The notes under the pieces are model-generated. The model did not search any database. It worked only from the letters and a program-made list of their open reading frames with translations, and was not told where the DNA came from. From NCBI RefSeq assembly GCF_003841485.1, contig NZ_REFY01000003.1, forward strand, positions 575,803 through 639,802: a stretch of DNA of 64,000 bases, written 5' to 3'. This document shows, piece after piece, positions 1-8,511 of the stretch. The stretch's first letter is position 1; each line of letters starts with the position of its first letter. Both the position numbers and the translations under genes were made by a program. Source of the stretch: Natrarchaeobius halalkaliphilus (lineage in GTDB: Archaea; Halobacteriota; Halobacteria; Halobacteriales; Natrialbaceae).

Positions 1-1113
1 CTCGCCTACCTCATCAAAAACGGGTTGAACACCTACGCCGAGGTCGCAGCGACCGTCCAGGCGTTTATCAACGATCCCGACACGATACTCACCCTCATCG
101 CGAACGGACAACTCGAGGAGAGTCTCACGGATCTTCGGGAGATGGAAAGCGTTCTGATCGACGTCGACAAGGAAAAAGAAGAACTCGTCCCACGTCCCTC
201 CTCGACGACCGAAACGTACAACCTCTCGATGGATTTGCTCGAGCGGGCCGAGGAATCGCTGTTCGAGGAGTACCGTGGGCAGGTTCCGGGCGGCCTCGCG
301 AGCGCACTCGGAGATATCACGGACGATGGACCGACCGAGGTCGAACCGGAGGACGAGTTCGACTTTTCTGGCGGTCTCGACGACGAATGGGGGTTCGACG
401 ACGCGACATCGTTCGAGTCCGGGGCCGACACCGGTGGCGACGATCCGTCGTGGGCGGACAACGACGCCGGTTTCGCGACGACCGCCTCGAGCGCAGACGG
501 TCAGCTCGAGCCGGCGGACGCCAGCGTGAGAGAATCGGCTGCCGACCCGGACGAGACGAGCCGAACGGAGGCTGCGGGTATCGAAGACGAGCCGGCTGAC
601 GACGACGAACAGCTGGATGGTCTGTTCGACGATATGGACGCCACGCTAGATACGATCGAGCGGGACGAATCCGACCAGCGGACCGCGTCCAGTGGGCCGT
701 CCGCGGGTCGCAGTCCGGAGCCGATGTTCCCCGAAGGCGAGTTGGAGATCGTCTTCGATCCGGACTCCGACGGCGACTCCTCGAGCGAATCTCGCGACGA
801 CGCGTCAGTCGCGGACGATCCGGAGGAATCACCGGATCGGAATTCGAGCGGGGATGACGAGCGGATCGACGATGTGACGTCAATCTTCGGAGCTCATCCA
901 AACTCGCCGTTTGGCGGCGAAGCCGAGACGAAAGCCGGCAGCGGAGAGACCGAGCAGAATATCGACGCCGCCGGTGACATCGAGGGCGACGATCCGGGAG
1001 GGGGCGACGAACGACTGTTTGGCGGAAGCGACACGTCGCCCGGTGAGGGGTCGATCTTCGACACCGGTGGGGACACCACGGACGAATCCGACGACGAGGA
1101 GAGCGACGAATGA
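1..1113 (+). CDS. pilB: Type IV pilus assembly ATPase, PilB type (3' part only)
   Basis: The reading frame is open from base 1, so the N-terminus and the Walker motifs lie outside the window. The first 60 or so residues look like the C-terminal end of archaeal GspE/PilB secretion ATPases (LAYLIKNGLNTYAEV, then an REMESVLIDVD segment). The remaining 300 residues are a very acidic, Ser/Gly/Asp-rich tail, much longer than in most secretion ATPases. The stop codon overlaps the PilC-type gene by ATGA, so the two are co-transcribed. The family powers pilin assembly at the cytoplasmic membrane. The archaellar motor ATPase ArlI is a homologue, but the pilin-like genes downstream favour a pilus system. 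A TTG at 25 is internal, not a start. Confidence 0.75.
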   Translation, partial: LAYLIKNGLNTYAEVAATVQAFINDPDTILTLIANGQLEESLTDLREMESVLIDVDKEKEELVPRPSSTTETYNLSMDLLERAEESLFEEYRGQVPGGLASALGDITDDGPTEVEPEDEFDFSGGLDDEWGFDDATSFESGADTGGDDPSWADNDAGFATTASSADGQLEPADASVRESAADPDETSRTEAAGIEDEPADDDEQLDGLFDDMDATLDTIERDESDQRTASSGPSAGRSPEPMFPEGELEIVFDPDSDGDSSSESRDDASVADDPEESPDRNSSGDDERIDDVTSIFGAHPNSPFGGEAETKAGSGETEQNIDAAGDIEGDDPGGGDERLFGGSDTSPGEGSIFDTGGDTTDESDDEESDE

Positions 1114-3176
1114 GCCTCCAGACCGATGATCGGGGGGCGGGTGGCGACGGCGACGTCTCGGCGCGGTCTGACGTCCTCGGTGATGCGTTCTATCCGCTGT
1201 ACAGCCGGTTGTTCGATGACGAAAGCGAGTTCGTCGCCGACGTCGAGACGAAACTCGCACAGGCTCGAATGACCGATACCGTCGAACTCTACCTCTCGAG
1301 ATCGCTCGGTATCGGTGTTATTACGGGCTTTGCACTCTGGTTGCTCGGACTCATGCTCGGCTACGGACTGTTCGCTACTGGTTTCATCCACATCGAACAC
1401 ATTCTGGGCATTCCCGTCGGAAATCAGACCGTTCTCGAGATCATCGACCTCCTTCGGATTCCGGCGCTGGTCGGAGTCACCGGCGTTCTGTTCGGAACGA
1501 TCGGATTCGCGCTCGGCTTCGGTTCACTCGTTGCGATTCCGTACTCGCGCGTTTCCGCTCGGAAGCGCGAGATAAACATGCTCCTCACCGACTCCGTCTC
1601 GTTTATGTACGCGCTGTCGGTCGGCGGGCTGAACCAACTCGAGATCATCGACGCGATGGCCGAAGCCGACGACACCTACGGCGAAGTCTCGATGGAGTTT
1701 CAAAGCATCGTCAAGGAGACGGAGTACTTCGGCGTCGACTACCGGACGGCGATCCGAAAGCAAGCGATCGAGACGCCGAGCGACGAGCTGTCGCAGTTTC
1801 TGACGGACATGCTCTCGATCGTCAACAGCGGCGGGGACATGCAGAGCTTTCTCGAGGACAAGAAAGAAAAGCACATGCGGACGGCCAAACAGGAACAGGA
1901 ACTCACCCTCGAGACGCTCGAACTCTTCGGGGAGATGTACATGACGCTGTCGCTGTTTCCGCTGTTGTTGATCATCATCATGGTCGTCATGCAGATGATT
2001 CCCCAGGCGGACGTCGCAGACGAAATGCTGTATATGACCGTCTACGCTCTGATTCCGCTGATCGGGATCGCATTTCTCGTGCTGGTCTCGACGGTCAAAC
2101 ACGACGAACCCGGCGACGGCTACCTCACGATGGGAAGCGACGATCGGCGTCATCACGACGTTCAGGATAGCGGCGTTCTCAACCTCGGCTTCGTCGAGCA
2201 GTTCACCGGCGACCGGAGCGTTTTCGATCGGATCAAAAACCGGGAGGGTACCTACGAGACCAAGCAGGTCCTACAACAGCCCCATCTCTTCTTCCGGGAC
2301 AATCCGCTGTATACGCTCGCACTGACCGTTCCGCTCGCGGTCGTCGTCGTTGCCACCGCCATGGTTCGTGGATCGACACCGCTTTCGTGGAACGGACTCC
2401 TTGCGAATCCGATCTGGGGAACGTTCATCTACGTCTACGTTCCGCTGTATCTCGTTGCGATTCCGCTCGCGATCTTCCGAGAGTGGAACGTCCGATACAG
2501 AACCGCTGTCGTCAGCCAACTCTCAGAAGATCTTCGGAAACTCTCGAGTGCGAACGACACCGGCCTCACCTTACTCGAATCGCTCAAATCCGTTTCGGAC
2601 ACCACCTCCGGAAAGCTGGCGCGGGAGTTCGAAATGATGCACACCAAAGTCAACTACGGAATGAGCCTCAAAGAGGCGTTGATCGAGTTCAACAACACCT
2701 ACCACATTCCTCGACTTGCACGGACGACGCGACTGATCACCGAAGCACAGGAGGCGTCCAACCAGATTTCGGACGTCCTCCGGACCGCGGCACAGGCGAG
2801 CGAAAACCACGACGATATCGAGCGTGAACGCAAGTCTCGAACCCGGATGCAGGTCGTGATCATCATCATGACGTTCATGACGGTGCTCGCCGTGATCGCG
2901 ATCCTCAAGACACAGTTCATCGACACGATGGCGGGACTTGAAGCGGGCGGCGGTGACACTGCAGCCGATTCGGACGGGGAGTTAGCGCAGGCGGATCTAA
3001 GCGAGAACGTCGATATCGACATGTTGTCGGTGCTGTTCTTTCACGCGATTACGCTTCAGGGGATTATTTCGGGTTTCATCTGCGGGTATATCCGCGATGC
3101 CGACATCTTGAGCGGAATGAAATACGTGATCGTGCTGGCGACGATCGCACTCTTCGGATGGACGATGGTGGCCTGA
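1110..3176 (+). CDS. pilC: Type IV pilus platform protein, PilC type (two T2SSF domains)
   Basis: A protein of 688 residues with two copies of the type II secretion F (T2SSF) domain, the multi-spanning membrane platform on which pilin subunits are polymerised. Hydrophobic clusters lie near residues 70-150, 270-340, 395-460 and 580-685. Cytoplasmic helical parts carry the usual pattern (first copy around SVGGLNQLEIIDAM, second around SANDTGLTLLESLK). The start ATG overlaps the pilB stop. The archaellar ArlJ is homologous and usually shorter (from memory). The length and the five downstream pilin-like genes support PilC. The gene lies one base before the next start, so it sits within one operon. 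Confidence 0.8.
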   Translation: MSLQTDDRGAGGDGDVSARSDVLGDAFYPLYSRLFDDESEFVADVETKLAQARMTDTVELYLSRSLGIGVITGFALWLLGLMLGYGLFATGFIHIEHILGIPVGNQTVLEIIDLLRIPALVGVTGVLFGTIGFALGFGSLVAIPYSRVSARKREINMLLTDSVSFMYALSVGGLNQLEIIDAMAEADDTYGEVSMEFQSIVKETEYFGVDYRTAIRKQAIETPSDELSQFLTDMLSIVNSGGDMQSFLEDKKEKHMRTAKQEQELTLETLELFGEMYMTLSLFPLLLIIIMVVMQMIPQADVADEMLYMTVYALIPLIGIAFLVLVSTVKHDEPGDGYLTMGSDDRRHHDVQDSGVLNLGFVEQFTGDRSVFDRIKNREGTYETKQVLQQPHLFFRDNPLYTLALTVPLAVVVVATAMVRGSTPLSWNGLLANPIWGTFIYVYVPLYLVAIPLAIFREWNVRYRTAVVSQLSEDLRKLSSANDTGLTLLESLKSVSDTTSGKLAREFEMMHTKVNYGMSLKEALIEFNNTYHIPRLARTTRLITEAQEASNQISDVLRTAAQASENHDDIERERKSRTRMQVVIIIMTFMTVLAVIAILKTQFIDTMAGLEAGGGDTAADSDGELAQADLSENVDIDMLSVLFFHAITLQGIISGFICGYIRDADILSGMKYVIVLATIALFGWTMVA

Positions 3177-3177
3177 G

Positions 3178-3732
3178 ATGACTCGAGAACGACCCGATCC
3201 ATCCCGGAGTGCAGCGATCGATCGCGAACGACGGGGGCAGACGACCCAGGATTTCGTGGTCGGTATCGGCATATTCGTTCTGGCCGTGGCGTTCGTCTTT
3301 ACGACGGTCCCGAGCTTCGTCGCCACGCCGACGGGGTCGATCGATGGCGGTGATACCGCACAGATCGACCGGGTCGCCGCGACGATCGTCTCCGATCTCG
3401 AGACGGAAACGCCGAACGAACTCGACGGTGAGGCGTTCAACCGGACCTACAGTCACCACTGGAACGACGAAAACGCGACGGAGTGGCTGGGGTTACGAAC
3501 GAACGCGGACGGTGATCGGTTCGACAGGGTGAACGTCACGGTTCGGAATCTCGCTCTAAGTGGGGCCGACGAACCGGTCGAACTCGAGAGCGGGGTCTCG
3601 CTCGCGGCCGGCGACACGTATCGTAACCAGACGGACGTTCGCGTGACGCGAATCGTGACGGTAACGGATATCAACGAGAGCGGCGACCTCGAGCAGGGTG
3701 ACCCGCTTCGACTCGAGGTGCGGATGTGGTAA
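3178..3732 (+). CDS. Pilin-like protein, DUF7287 type
   Basis: A protein of 184 residues. After a charged N-terminus comes RRGQTTQDF and then a single hydrophobic helix (VVGIGIFVLAVAFVF). This short-leader/Gly/hydrophobic layout is like pilin precursors processed by a prepilin peptidase. The rest is a polar, probably extracellular domain. It is the first of five consecutive genes with this layout downstream of pilC, so it is probably a minor pilin or pseudopilin of the same machine. The DUF number is assigned from memory of haloarchaeal operons. No function has been shown for it. Confidence 0.65.
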   Translation: MTRERPDPSRSAAIDRERRGQTTQDFVVGIGIFVLAVAFVFTTVPSFVATPTGSIDGGDTAQIDRVAATIVSDLETETPNELDGEAFNRTYSHHWNDENATEWLGLRTNADGDRFDRVNVTVRNLALSGADEPVELESGVSLAAGDTYRNQTDVRVTRIVTVTDINESGDLEQGDPLRLEVRMW

Positions 3733-3733
3733 G

Positions 3734-4372
3734 ATGAGGACAGGTCGAACCAGAACTCCGGAGGCGACGGCCCAACGGGGCCAGGTCTACACGCTCGAGG
3801 GGTTGACTGCCGCGGCGGTCGTCCTGTTTGCCCTGTTGTTCGCGATGCAGGCGGTGGTGATCACGCCGGGGACCGGCGGTGCGGTGGATCGAACCGCCCA
3901 GGCACAGAACCAACAGGAGCTACAGGACGCACTGATCGTCGCAGCCCACGCGGACGACGGCGAGGGAACGCTGTCGGAACTGGTCCGCTACTGGGCGAGC
4001 GAATCTGAGTTTACCGCTCGCACGTTCGACGAGGATTTCGCGGATCAGTTCGTTCTCGGAGAGATTCTCGACTCACACCTCGCCGGTTCGGGTGCCGGCG
4101 ATCGGTACGGACTCGAGTTCGTCTATCTCAACGAGAGCGAGCCAGAACGAACGGGGGTTGCAGGATCGACGACTACGGATCCGAGTGCGGTTACGGCGAG
4201 CTATACGGTGACGATCTACGAGGGACAAAACATGACGACACTCGAGAACGGTGCGGTCGAGCCGATAGCAGAAAACGGAGCGATAGACGAAGAAGACAGC
4301 AGGCTCCCGCCGTCCGAATCGAGTTCGGGACCCGTCTACAACGTCGTGGAGGTTCGAGTGACCACATGGTAG
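3734..4372 (+). CDS. Pilin-like protein, DUF7288 type
   Basis: A protein of 212 residues with the N-terminal pattern QRGQVYTLEG followed by a hydrophobic stretch (LTAAAVVLFALLFAMQAVV). The ATG at 3734 lies one base after the previous stop and is preferred to an upstream in-frame ATG at 3698, which would overlap DUF7287. The last bases overlap the next gene. The rest is an acidic soluble domain without recognisable motifs. It probably inserts as a membrane-anchored minor pilin. Confidence 0.65.
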   Translation: MRTGRTRTPEATAQRGQVYTLEGLTAAAVVLFALLFAMQAVVITPGTGGAVDRTAQAQNQQELQDALIVAAHADDGEGTLSELVRYWASESEFTARTFDEDFADQFVLGEILDSHLAGSGAGDRYGLEFVYLNESEPERTGVAGSTTTDPSAVTASYTVTIYEGQNMTTLENGAVEPIAENGAIDEEDSRLPPSESSSGPVYNVVEVRVTTW

Positions 4373-5271
4373 CTCCGACTCGAGACCGCGGTCAGGTAAT
4401 TCTCATCGGTGCGATCGTCATTGCGTTCGTTATTCTTGGCACCGTCGTCGCGTTCAACGGGCTCGTTCAGACCGAAGAGGCGTCCTCGAGCGCGACGAGC
4501 CAGAGTGTAACCCACGCAACAGTGGCCGAATCCGAACTACAACAGGGACTCCAGAATCTCGCAGCCCACGACGTTCAACGCGCCGGCGGATGGGAAGCTA
4601 TCATCGACGACGAGAGGGTGTCGACTGCGCTCAGAGACGACTCGGAGTGGGAAGACGCCGGTCGCTCTCTGGGCGAACTCCACGGGAACCTCACTCGAAG
4701 CGAGCGGGTCGCGGTTACCGATATCCGTGTACACCATGCCGGCGGTGATGAACGCCTCGAGGCGATTTATGGAGAGCGAAATCCCCCCGGCCACGAGGAT
4801 ATTCTGGAACGATCAGCAACTGACGGGTCACGGGTTCTCTCCCTCAATCTCACCGGGTGGACACCGAACATGGACGGTGAGTTGGTGATCCGAGAGACGA
4901 ACGGACAGACGACGCACGTCGAGATCGAAAGCGGATCGGATCCGACTCCGGTCACCATCAACTCGACGAGTGACCGATTCGCTGGAGAGCGTTCGTGCGA
5001 GGCTGACGCGGTCGACCTCGTCACCGGTACCATCGAAAACGCGGCCGGGAGCTGTGACGAGATGGCGATCGTCGATAGCTCCCGTGAGTACGAGTACATC
5101 GAATCGCGAGAGGGCAACGGACAGTTTACGTACGATCTGGTCGCGATCGGTGACGTCGTTGGCGAAGACGACGGTGTGTCCGCGTCGGTAACCGTTACGT
5201 ATACCTACCACTCGAACGATCTGCGCGCGGAACGAACGACGACGGTCGATCTCTACGGTGATCTCGAATGA
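4366..5271 (+). CDS. Pilin-like protein, DUF7261 type
   Basis: A protein of 301 residues with RDRGQVILIG leading straight into a hydrophobic helix (AIVIAFVILGTVVAF), the same architecture as its neighbours but with a larger ectodomain. Two cysteines (in RSCEAD and AGSCDE) could form a disulfide in the ectodomain. It overlaps the previous gene by 7 bases and the next by 4, so translation is probably coupled. Assignment to DUF7261 is by recall of the haloarchaeal pilus gene order. Confidence 0.65.
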   Translation: MVAPTRDRGQVILIGAIVIAFVILGTVVAFNGLVQTEEASSSATSQSVTHATVAESELQQGLQNLAAHDVQRAGGWEAIIDDERVSTALRDDSEWEDAGRSLGELHGNLTRSERVAVTDIRVHHAGGDERLEAIYGERNPPGHEDILERSATDGSRVLSLNLTGWTPNMDGELVIRETNGQTTHVEIESGSDPTPVTINSTSDRFAGERSCEADAVDLVTGTIENAAGSCDEMAIVDSSREYEYIESREGNGQFTYDLVAIGDVVGEDDGVSASVTVTYTYHSNDLRAERTTTVDLYGDLE

Positions 5272-5750
5272 GGGACACCCTCACTCGAGACGAACGCGGC
5301 CTCTCAACCGCAGTTACGCACGTCCTGACGATGGGGATCACGACGGTTCTCGTCGCCGGATTGCTCGTGAGTTCGGGAACGCTCATCGACCATCAGACAG
5401 ATCGAAGCGCCGAGCAATCGCTCGAGACGATCGGTGAACGGCTGGCAGGAGAGATCACGCACGTCGACCGACTGGCAAGCGACGGTGACAGCGTAACCGT
5501 GATCGCCACTCATCCACGGACGATCGCGGGCTCGACGTATCGAGTCGGGATCGAAGACAGCCGGACCTGCGCCGGGGAACCACTCCTGGACGGGAGTACG
5601 GTGTGTCTTCGGTTGAGTTCGACCGACGCAGACGCCGAGGTCTTCGTCCCCATCTCGAACGAGAGCGAGCTGAACTCAGAAAGCCTCGTCACCGGCGGAA
5701 CGATCGAGATCGAACACAACGGAACGACGAACGAGATCGAACTCCAATGA
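5268..5750 (+). CDS. Pilin-like protein, DUF7266 type
   Basis: A protein of 160 residues beginning with a short charged leader, DERGLSTAV, then a hydrophobic helix (LTMGITTVLVAGLLVSSG). It contains a Cys pair (RTCAGEP and STVCLRL) in a small ectodomain. It starts within the previous stop (ATGA) and ends within the next start. The compact size suggests a minor or priming pilin, which is inference from family and position only. Confidence 0.62.
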   Translation: MRDTLTRDERGLSTAVTHVLTMGITTVLVAGLLVSSGTLIDHQTDRSAEQSLETIGERLAGEITHVDRLASDGDSVTVIATHPRTIAGSTYRVGIEDSRTCAGEPLLDGSTVCLRLSSTDADAEVFVPISNESELNSESLVTGGTIEIEHNGTTNEIELQ

Positions 5751-6535
5751 TCGGATCACGACCCACTCGAGCGAGATGGTCGGACCGCCGCGGAATCACG
5801 GAAGTTCTGAGTTTCGTCCTCGTCTTCGCCATCGTCTTTCTCTCCGTGCTCCTGGTCGGCGTGGGTGGCTTCGGAGCGATCAGTGAGTACCAAGAACACG
5901 AGCGACTCGCGAGCGCACAACTGGCGATCGAAACGTTTGCAGAAAACGGAAACGATCTCGCTCGAAGCGACGGCGTGACCGACCGGACGGGGGCGCTTGG
6001 ACTCCAGACGGGGACCGTCTCGCCGGGCGAACGCGGGACGACACTGAACGTGACGGTGTTCGACGACGATGGAGACGCCTGGAACTGGAGCGAGGACTAT
6101 CCCGATGAGGACCTCGGTGCGTTCGCCTACCGGACCGGTTCGGAGGCGATCGTCTACGAAGGCGGTGGTGTCTTTCGGACCGGGGGAGACGGCTCGAGCG
6201 CCGTCGTCTCGGATCCGATGATCACCTGCCGTGAGAACGTTGCGGTGATCACGCTCGTAAAACTCACCCACGACGACCGAACGATCCAGAGCGACCAGCG
6301 TCTCACATTCGCGCTCGAACAGGACCGAGCCAACACCACGAGAGCGTACTACGACGAGGCGGAGAACGTGACGATCGAGATCGAAGGCGGGCCGTCTTCG
6401 GGTGGCTGGGAGATGTTCTTCGAAAACGAAGAGCGCTGGACGTTCGACGAAGACGACGAGCGTTGGGCGTGTGCCAGTGATCGAGTCTCGATCGACGTGG
6501 TCGAAATCGGGATCGACTATTCGGAACTCGAGTAA
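5747..6535 (+). CDS. Pilin-like protein, DUF7289 type
   Basis: A protein of 262 residues starting at the ATG that overlaps the previous stop. An in-frame ORF reaches back to 5603 but would lie entirely inside the preceding gene. The N-terminus has DRRGITEVLS before a hydrophobic helix (FVLVFAIVFLSVLLVGVGGF), a class III-like pilin start. The ectodomain is acidic. It is the last gene of the pilus operon, and the following gene is convergent 14 bp away. Confidence 0.65.
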   Translation: MIGSRPTRARWSDRRGITEVLSFVLVFAIVFLSVLLVGVGGFGAISEYQEHERLASAQLAIETFAENGNDLARSDGVTDRTGALGLQTGTVSPGERGTTLNVTVFDDDGDAWNWSEDYPDEDLGAFAYRTGSEAIVYEGGGVFRTGGDGSSAVVSDPMITCRENVAVITLVKLTHDDRTIQSDQRLTFALEQDRANTTRAYYDEAENVTIEIEGGPSSGGWEMFFENEERWTFDEDDERWACASDRVSIDVVEIGIDYSELE

Positions 6536-6549
6536 TCGACGGGACGCGG

Positions 6550-7815
6550 TTACGACGACTCCCAGTCGCCGGTCAACATCGCCCGCAATCCGGCTCGAGC
6601 AGCGAGTGTTCGTACCCGTTCCGCGTGATCTTCGATATTACCGCCGGTCTCGATCGAGAGACCGTTCGAAAGCTGGCGTGGTGCGATCATCGACGAACCG
6701 TCGTCACGGGTCGGCCCGTCGTTCAGAACGGTCGGTTGGCCGTCGGCCGGACTCCAGGGAACGGTAAGCTCGGACAATCCGCGTTCGAAAAGGTACTCGG
6801 CGGCGTGGACGAGCGCCTGCTCGGAACTCGAGTGACCGATCGCCCCGATCGAACCACCGTCGCCGAAGAACCGAACGACGTACTCGCCGGTTCGTCCCTC
6901 GGACCGATCGCGGTCGGACCCCTCGTTCGACGCTGACCCATCGTCTACCGGCGATTCGCCGCCGGAGCGGTCAGCGGTGGCCGATCGATCGTCGGGTGTA
7001 TCGTCGAATTCTCTCGAGGCGGTCGATTCTGCGAACTGCAGGGAAACGTCTCCAGGGTCCGTTTTCGAGTCGCGATCGGTCTGGTTCTTCGAATCACGAT
7101 CCGACTGTTTCGGCGGCTGGCGTTTCGCGTTCGATCCGCCATCTTCTCCGTCACCATCCTCCACACACTCTCGCTCGAGTCGATCGTATTCGTCGTCCGA
7201 GAACGCGACGATGAGTCGATCGAGGAATCGATCGGTCGCCGCTTCGAACTCCTCGAGGTGCTGGGTATCGCCACCGGCCGCCCCGTTCAACTGTTCGACG
7301 ATCGACTCGAGGACCGTCGAGTGCTCGAGTGCGAGTCGTCTCGCGACGACGGCGGTTCCCAGTTCGTCGACGCGTCGGTCGATCGCCCCTCGAGAGAAGT
7401 GTTCGATCGACGATTCGTGATCCGTGAGGGAGGGTAACCGACAGACGAGGCGCTCGACGTTCGTCGTTCCGGCGAGCAAGGCGTAGTCGCGGCCGTTGGT
7501 GTAGATCGCTCGATCGACCCCCGTCCAGGACATGGCCTCGAGAAGCGCCGTTGCGCGTGATTCCTCGAGAGAATCCTCGTACGCCTCGACGGCGACGAAC
7601 AGGGCTGGTATCGACTCCACGGCGAGAACGTACTCGAGGTGGACGCCCTCGACGGTATCGTCGACGGCTTCGGTGTCGGCGTGGACGTCCCAGCCTAGCG
7701 ACTCGAGGAAGGGCTCGACGAGCCAGCGTCGGGTTTCGCGTGCGGTCGTCGGCGGTTCGGAGTCGACCAGCGTCCGCGAACGGGAAACGAACGGGCGGAG
7801 GTCGGTGCCGGTCAT
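6550..7815 (-). CDS. Haloarchaeal hypothetical protein with HsdR_N-like N-terminal domain
   Basis: A protein of about 421 residues. The first 170 residues (FLESLGWDV, then LEYVLAV and LFVAVEAYE) resemble the N-terminal fold of type I restriction R subunits and related nuclease-like domains, but no complete catalytic motif is evident. A long acidic, low-complexity linker follows (about residues 220-310). A C-terminal 110-residue globular part starts at EYVVRFFGDGG. It sits downstream of cheD on the same strand, separated by about 180 bp. The ATG at 7815 is chosen over an upstream TTG at 7836. I do not recognise a named family. Confidence 0.55.
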   Translation of the reverse strand: MTGTDLRPFVSRSRTLVDSEPPTTARETRRWLVEPFLESLGWDVHADTEAVDDTVEGVHLEYVLAVESIPALFVAVEAYEDSLEESRATALLEAMSWTGVDRAIYTNGRDYALLAGTTNVERLVCRLPSLTDHESSIEHFSRGAIDRRVDELGTAVVARRLALEHSTVLESIVEQLNGAAGGDTQHLEEFEAATDRFLDRLIVAFSDDEYDRLERECVEDGDGEDGGSNAKRQPPKQSDRDSKNQTDRDSKTDPGDVSLQFAESTASREFDDTPDDRSATADRSGGESPVDDGSASNEGSDRDRSEGRTGEYVVRFFGDGGSIGAIGHSSSEQALVHAAEYLFERGLSELTVPWSPADGQPTVLNDGPTRDDGSSMIAPRQLSNGLSIETGGNIEDHAERVRTLAARAGLRAMLTGDWESS

Positions 7816-7992
7816 CGTACGGGAGTATTCCGCCAACCATCATGTAGTCGATGGTTGGGTCACAGCGCGAGAGGACGCTCGAGTCGCACCGCCCGTCAGC
7901 ATCCGACTCCGGTCCGGGTTCGGACGGGTGGGGTCTGACGAAGCCCGGATCGGTCTCGATAAACGAAAACGGTGACGAAACGCCGCCGCCGG

Positions 7993-8511
7993 TCACAGCT
8001 CGTTCACTCCGGACTCGTTCCCGTCTGACGTCGTCACGACGAGTGTCCCCGTACTGGGGGTAAACTCCACCGTTCGACCGTGATCACCACCCGTATCCGT
8101 GGCGACGATCGGAACGCCGAGTTTCTCGAGTTCCGATCCGGCGGCGGCGACGTTTCGCTGACCCACACCCTCACCGAAGCTCTCGAAGTCGAACATATCG
8201 CTGCCGCCCGCGATCTTCGCTTCGACCGATGCATAACTCGCACCCCGGTCGACCATGCGCCGCAAGAGCGCCCTGATCGCGGTGTCTGCATACTTTCCGG
8301 GTTTTCGGTCGCTGTTGTCCGACGTATCGCCGTCAGGTAACATGGCGTGTGCCAGACCGCCGATTCCGCTCTCGGGATCGTAGAGGGCGATCGCGAGACA
8401 CGATCCGAGCCCGTAGGACTTGAGCGTGTCGTCGCCGTCGCTGACGGCCAGTTCTGAGATACCGACCTGGACCGGCGACGGTGCACCCGGTTCGCTTCCG
8501 TACGTTTTCAT
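7993..8511 (-). CDS. cheD: Chemoreceptor glutamine deamidase CheD
   Basis: A protein of 172 residues with the CheD signature. YGLGSCLAI supplies the nucleophilic Cys (residue 38) and GLAHAMLP supplies the His (residue 55). CheD deamidates glutamines of methyl-accepting transducers and, in CheC-containing species, also interacts with CheC. It overlaps the upstream CheC gene by ATGA, which fits their known partnership. It is the last recognisable chemotaxis gene of the operon. Confidence 0.93.
   Translation of the reverse strand: MKTYGSEPGAPSPVQVGISELAVSDGDDTLKSYGLGSCLAIALYDPESGIGGLAHAMLPDGDTSDNSDRKPGKYADTAIRALLRRMVDRGASYASVEAKIAGGSDMFDFESFGEGVGQRNVAAAGSELEKLGVPIVATDTGGDHGRTVEFTPSTGTLVVTTSDGNESGVNEL

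Noticed and set aside
1..3176. ArlI/ArlJ of the archaellum.
   Set aside because: Similar families and near chemotaxis genes, but the platform protein is long and is followed by pilin-like genes, not archaellum genes. Identity still rests on recall of family features.
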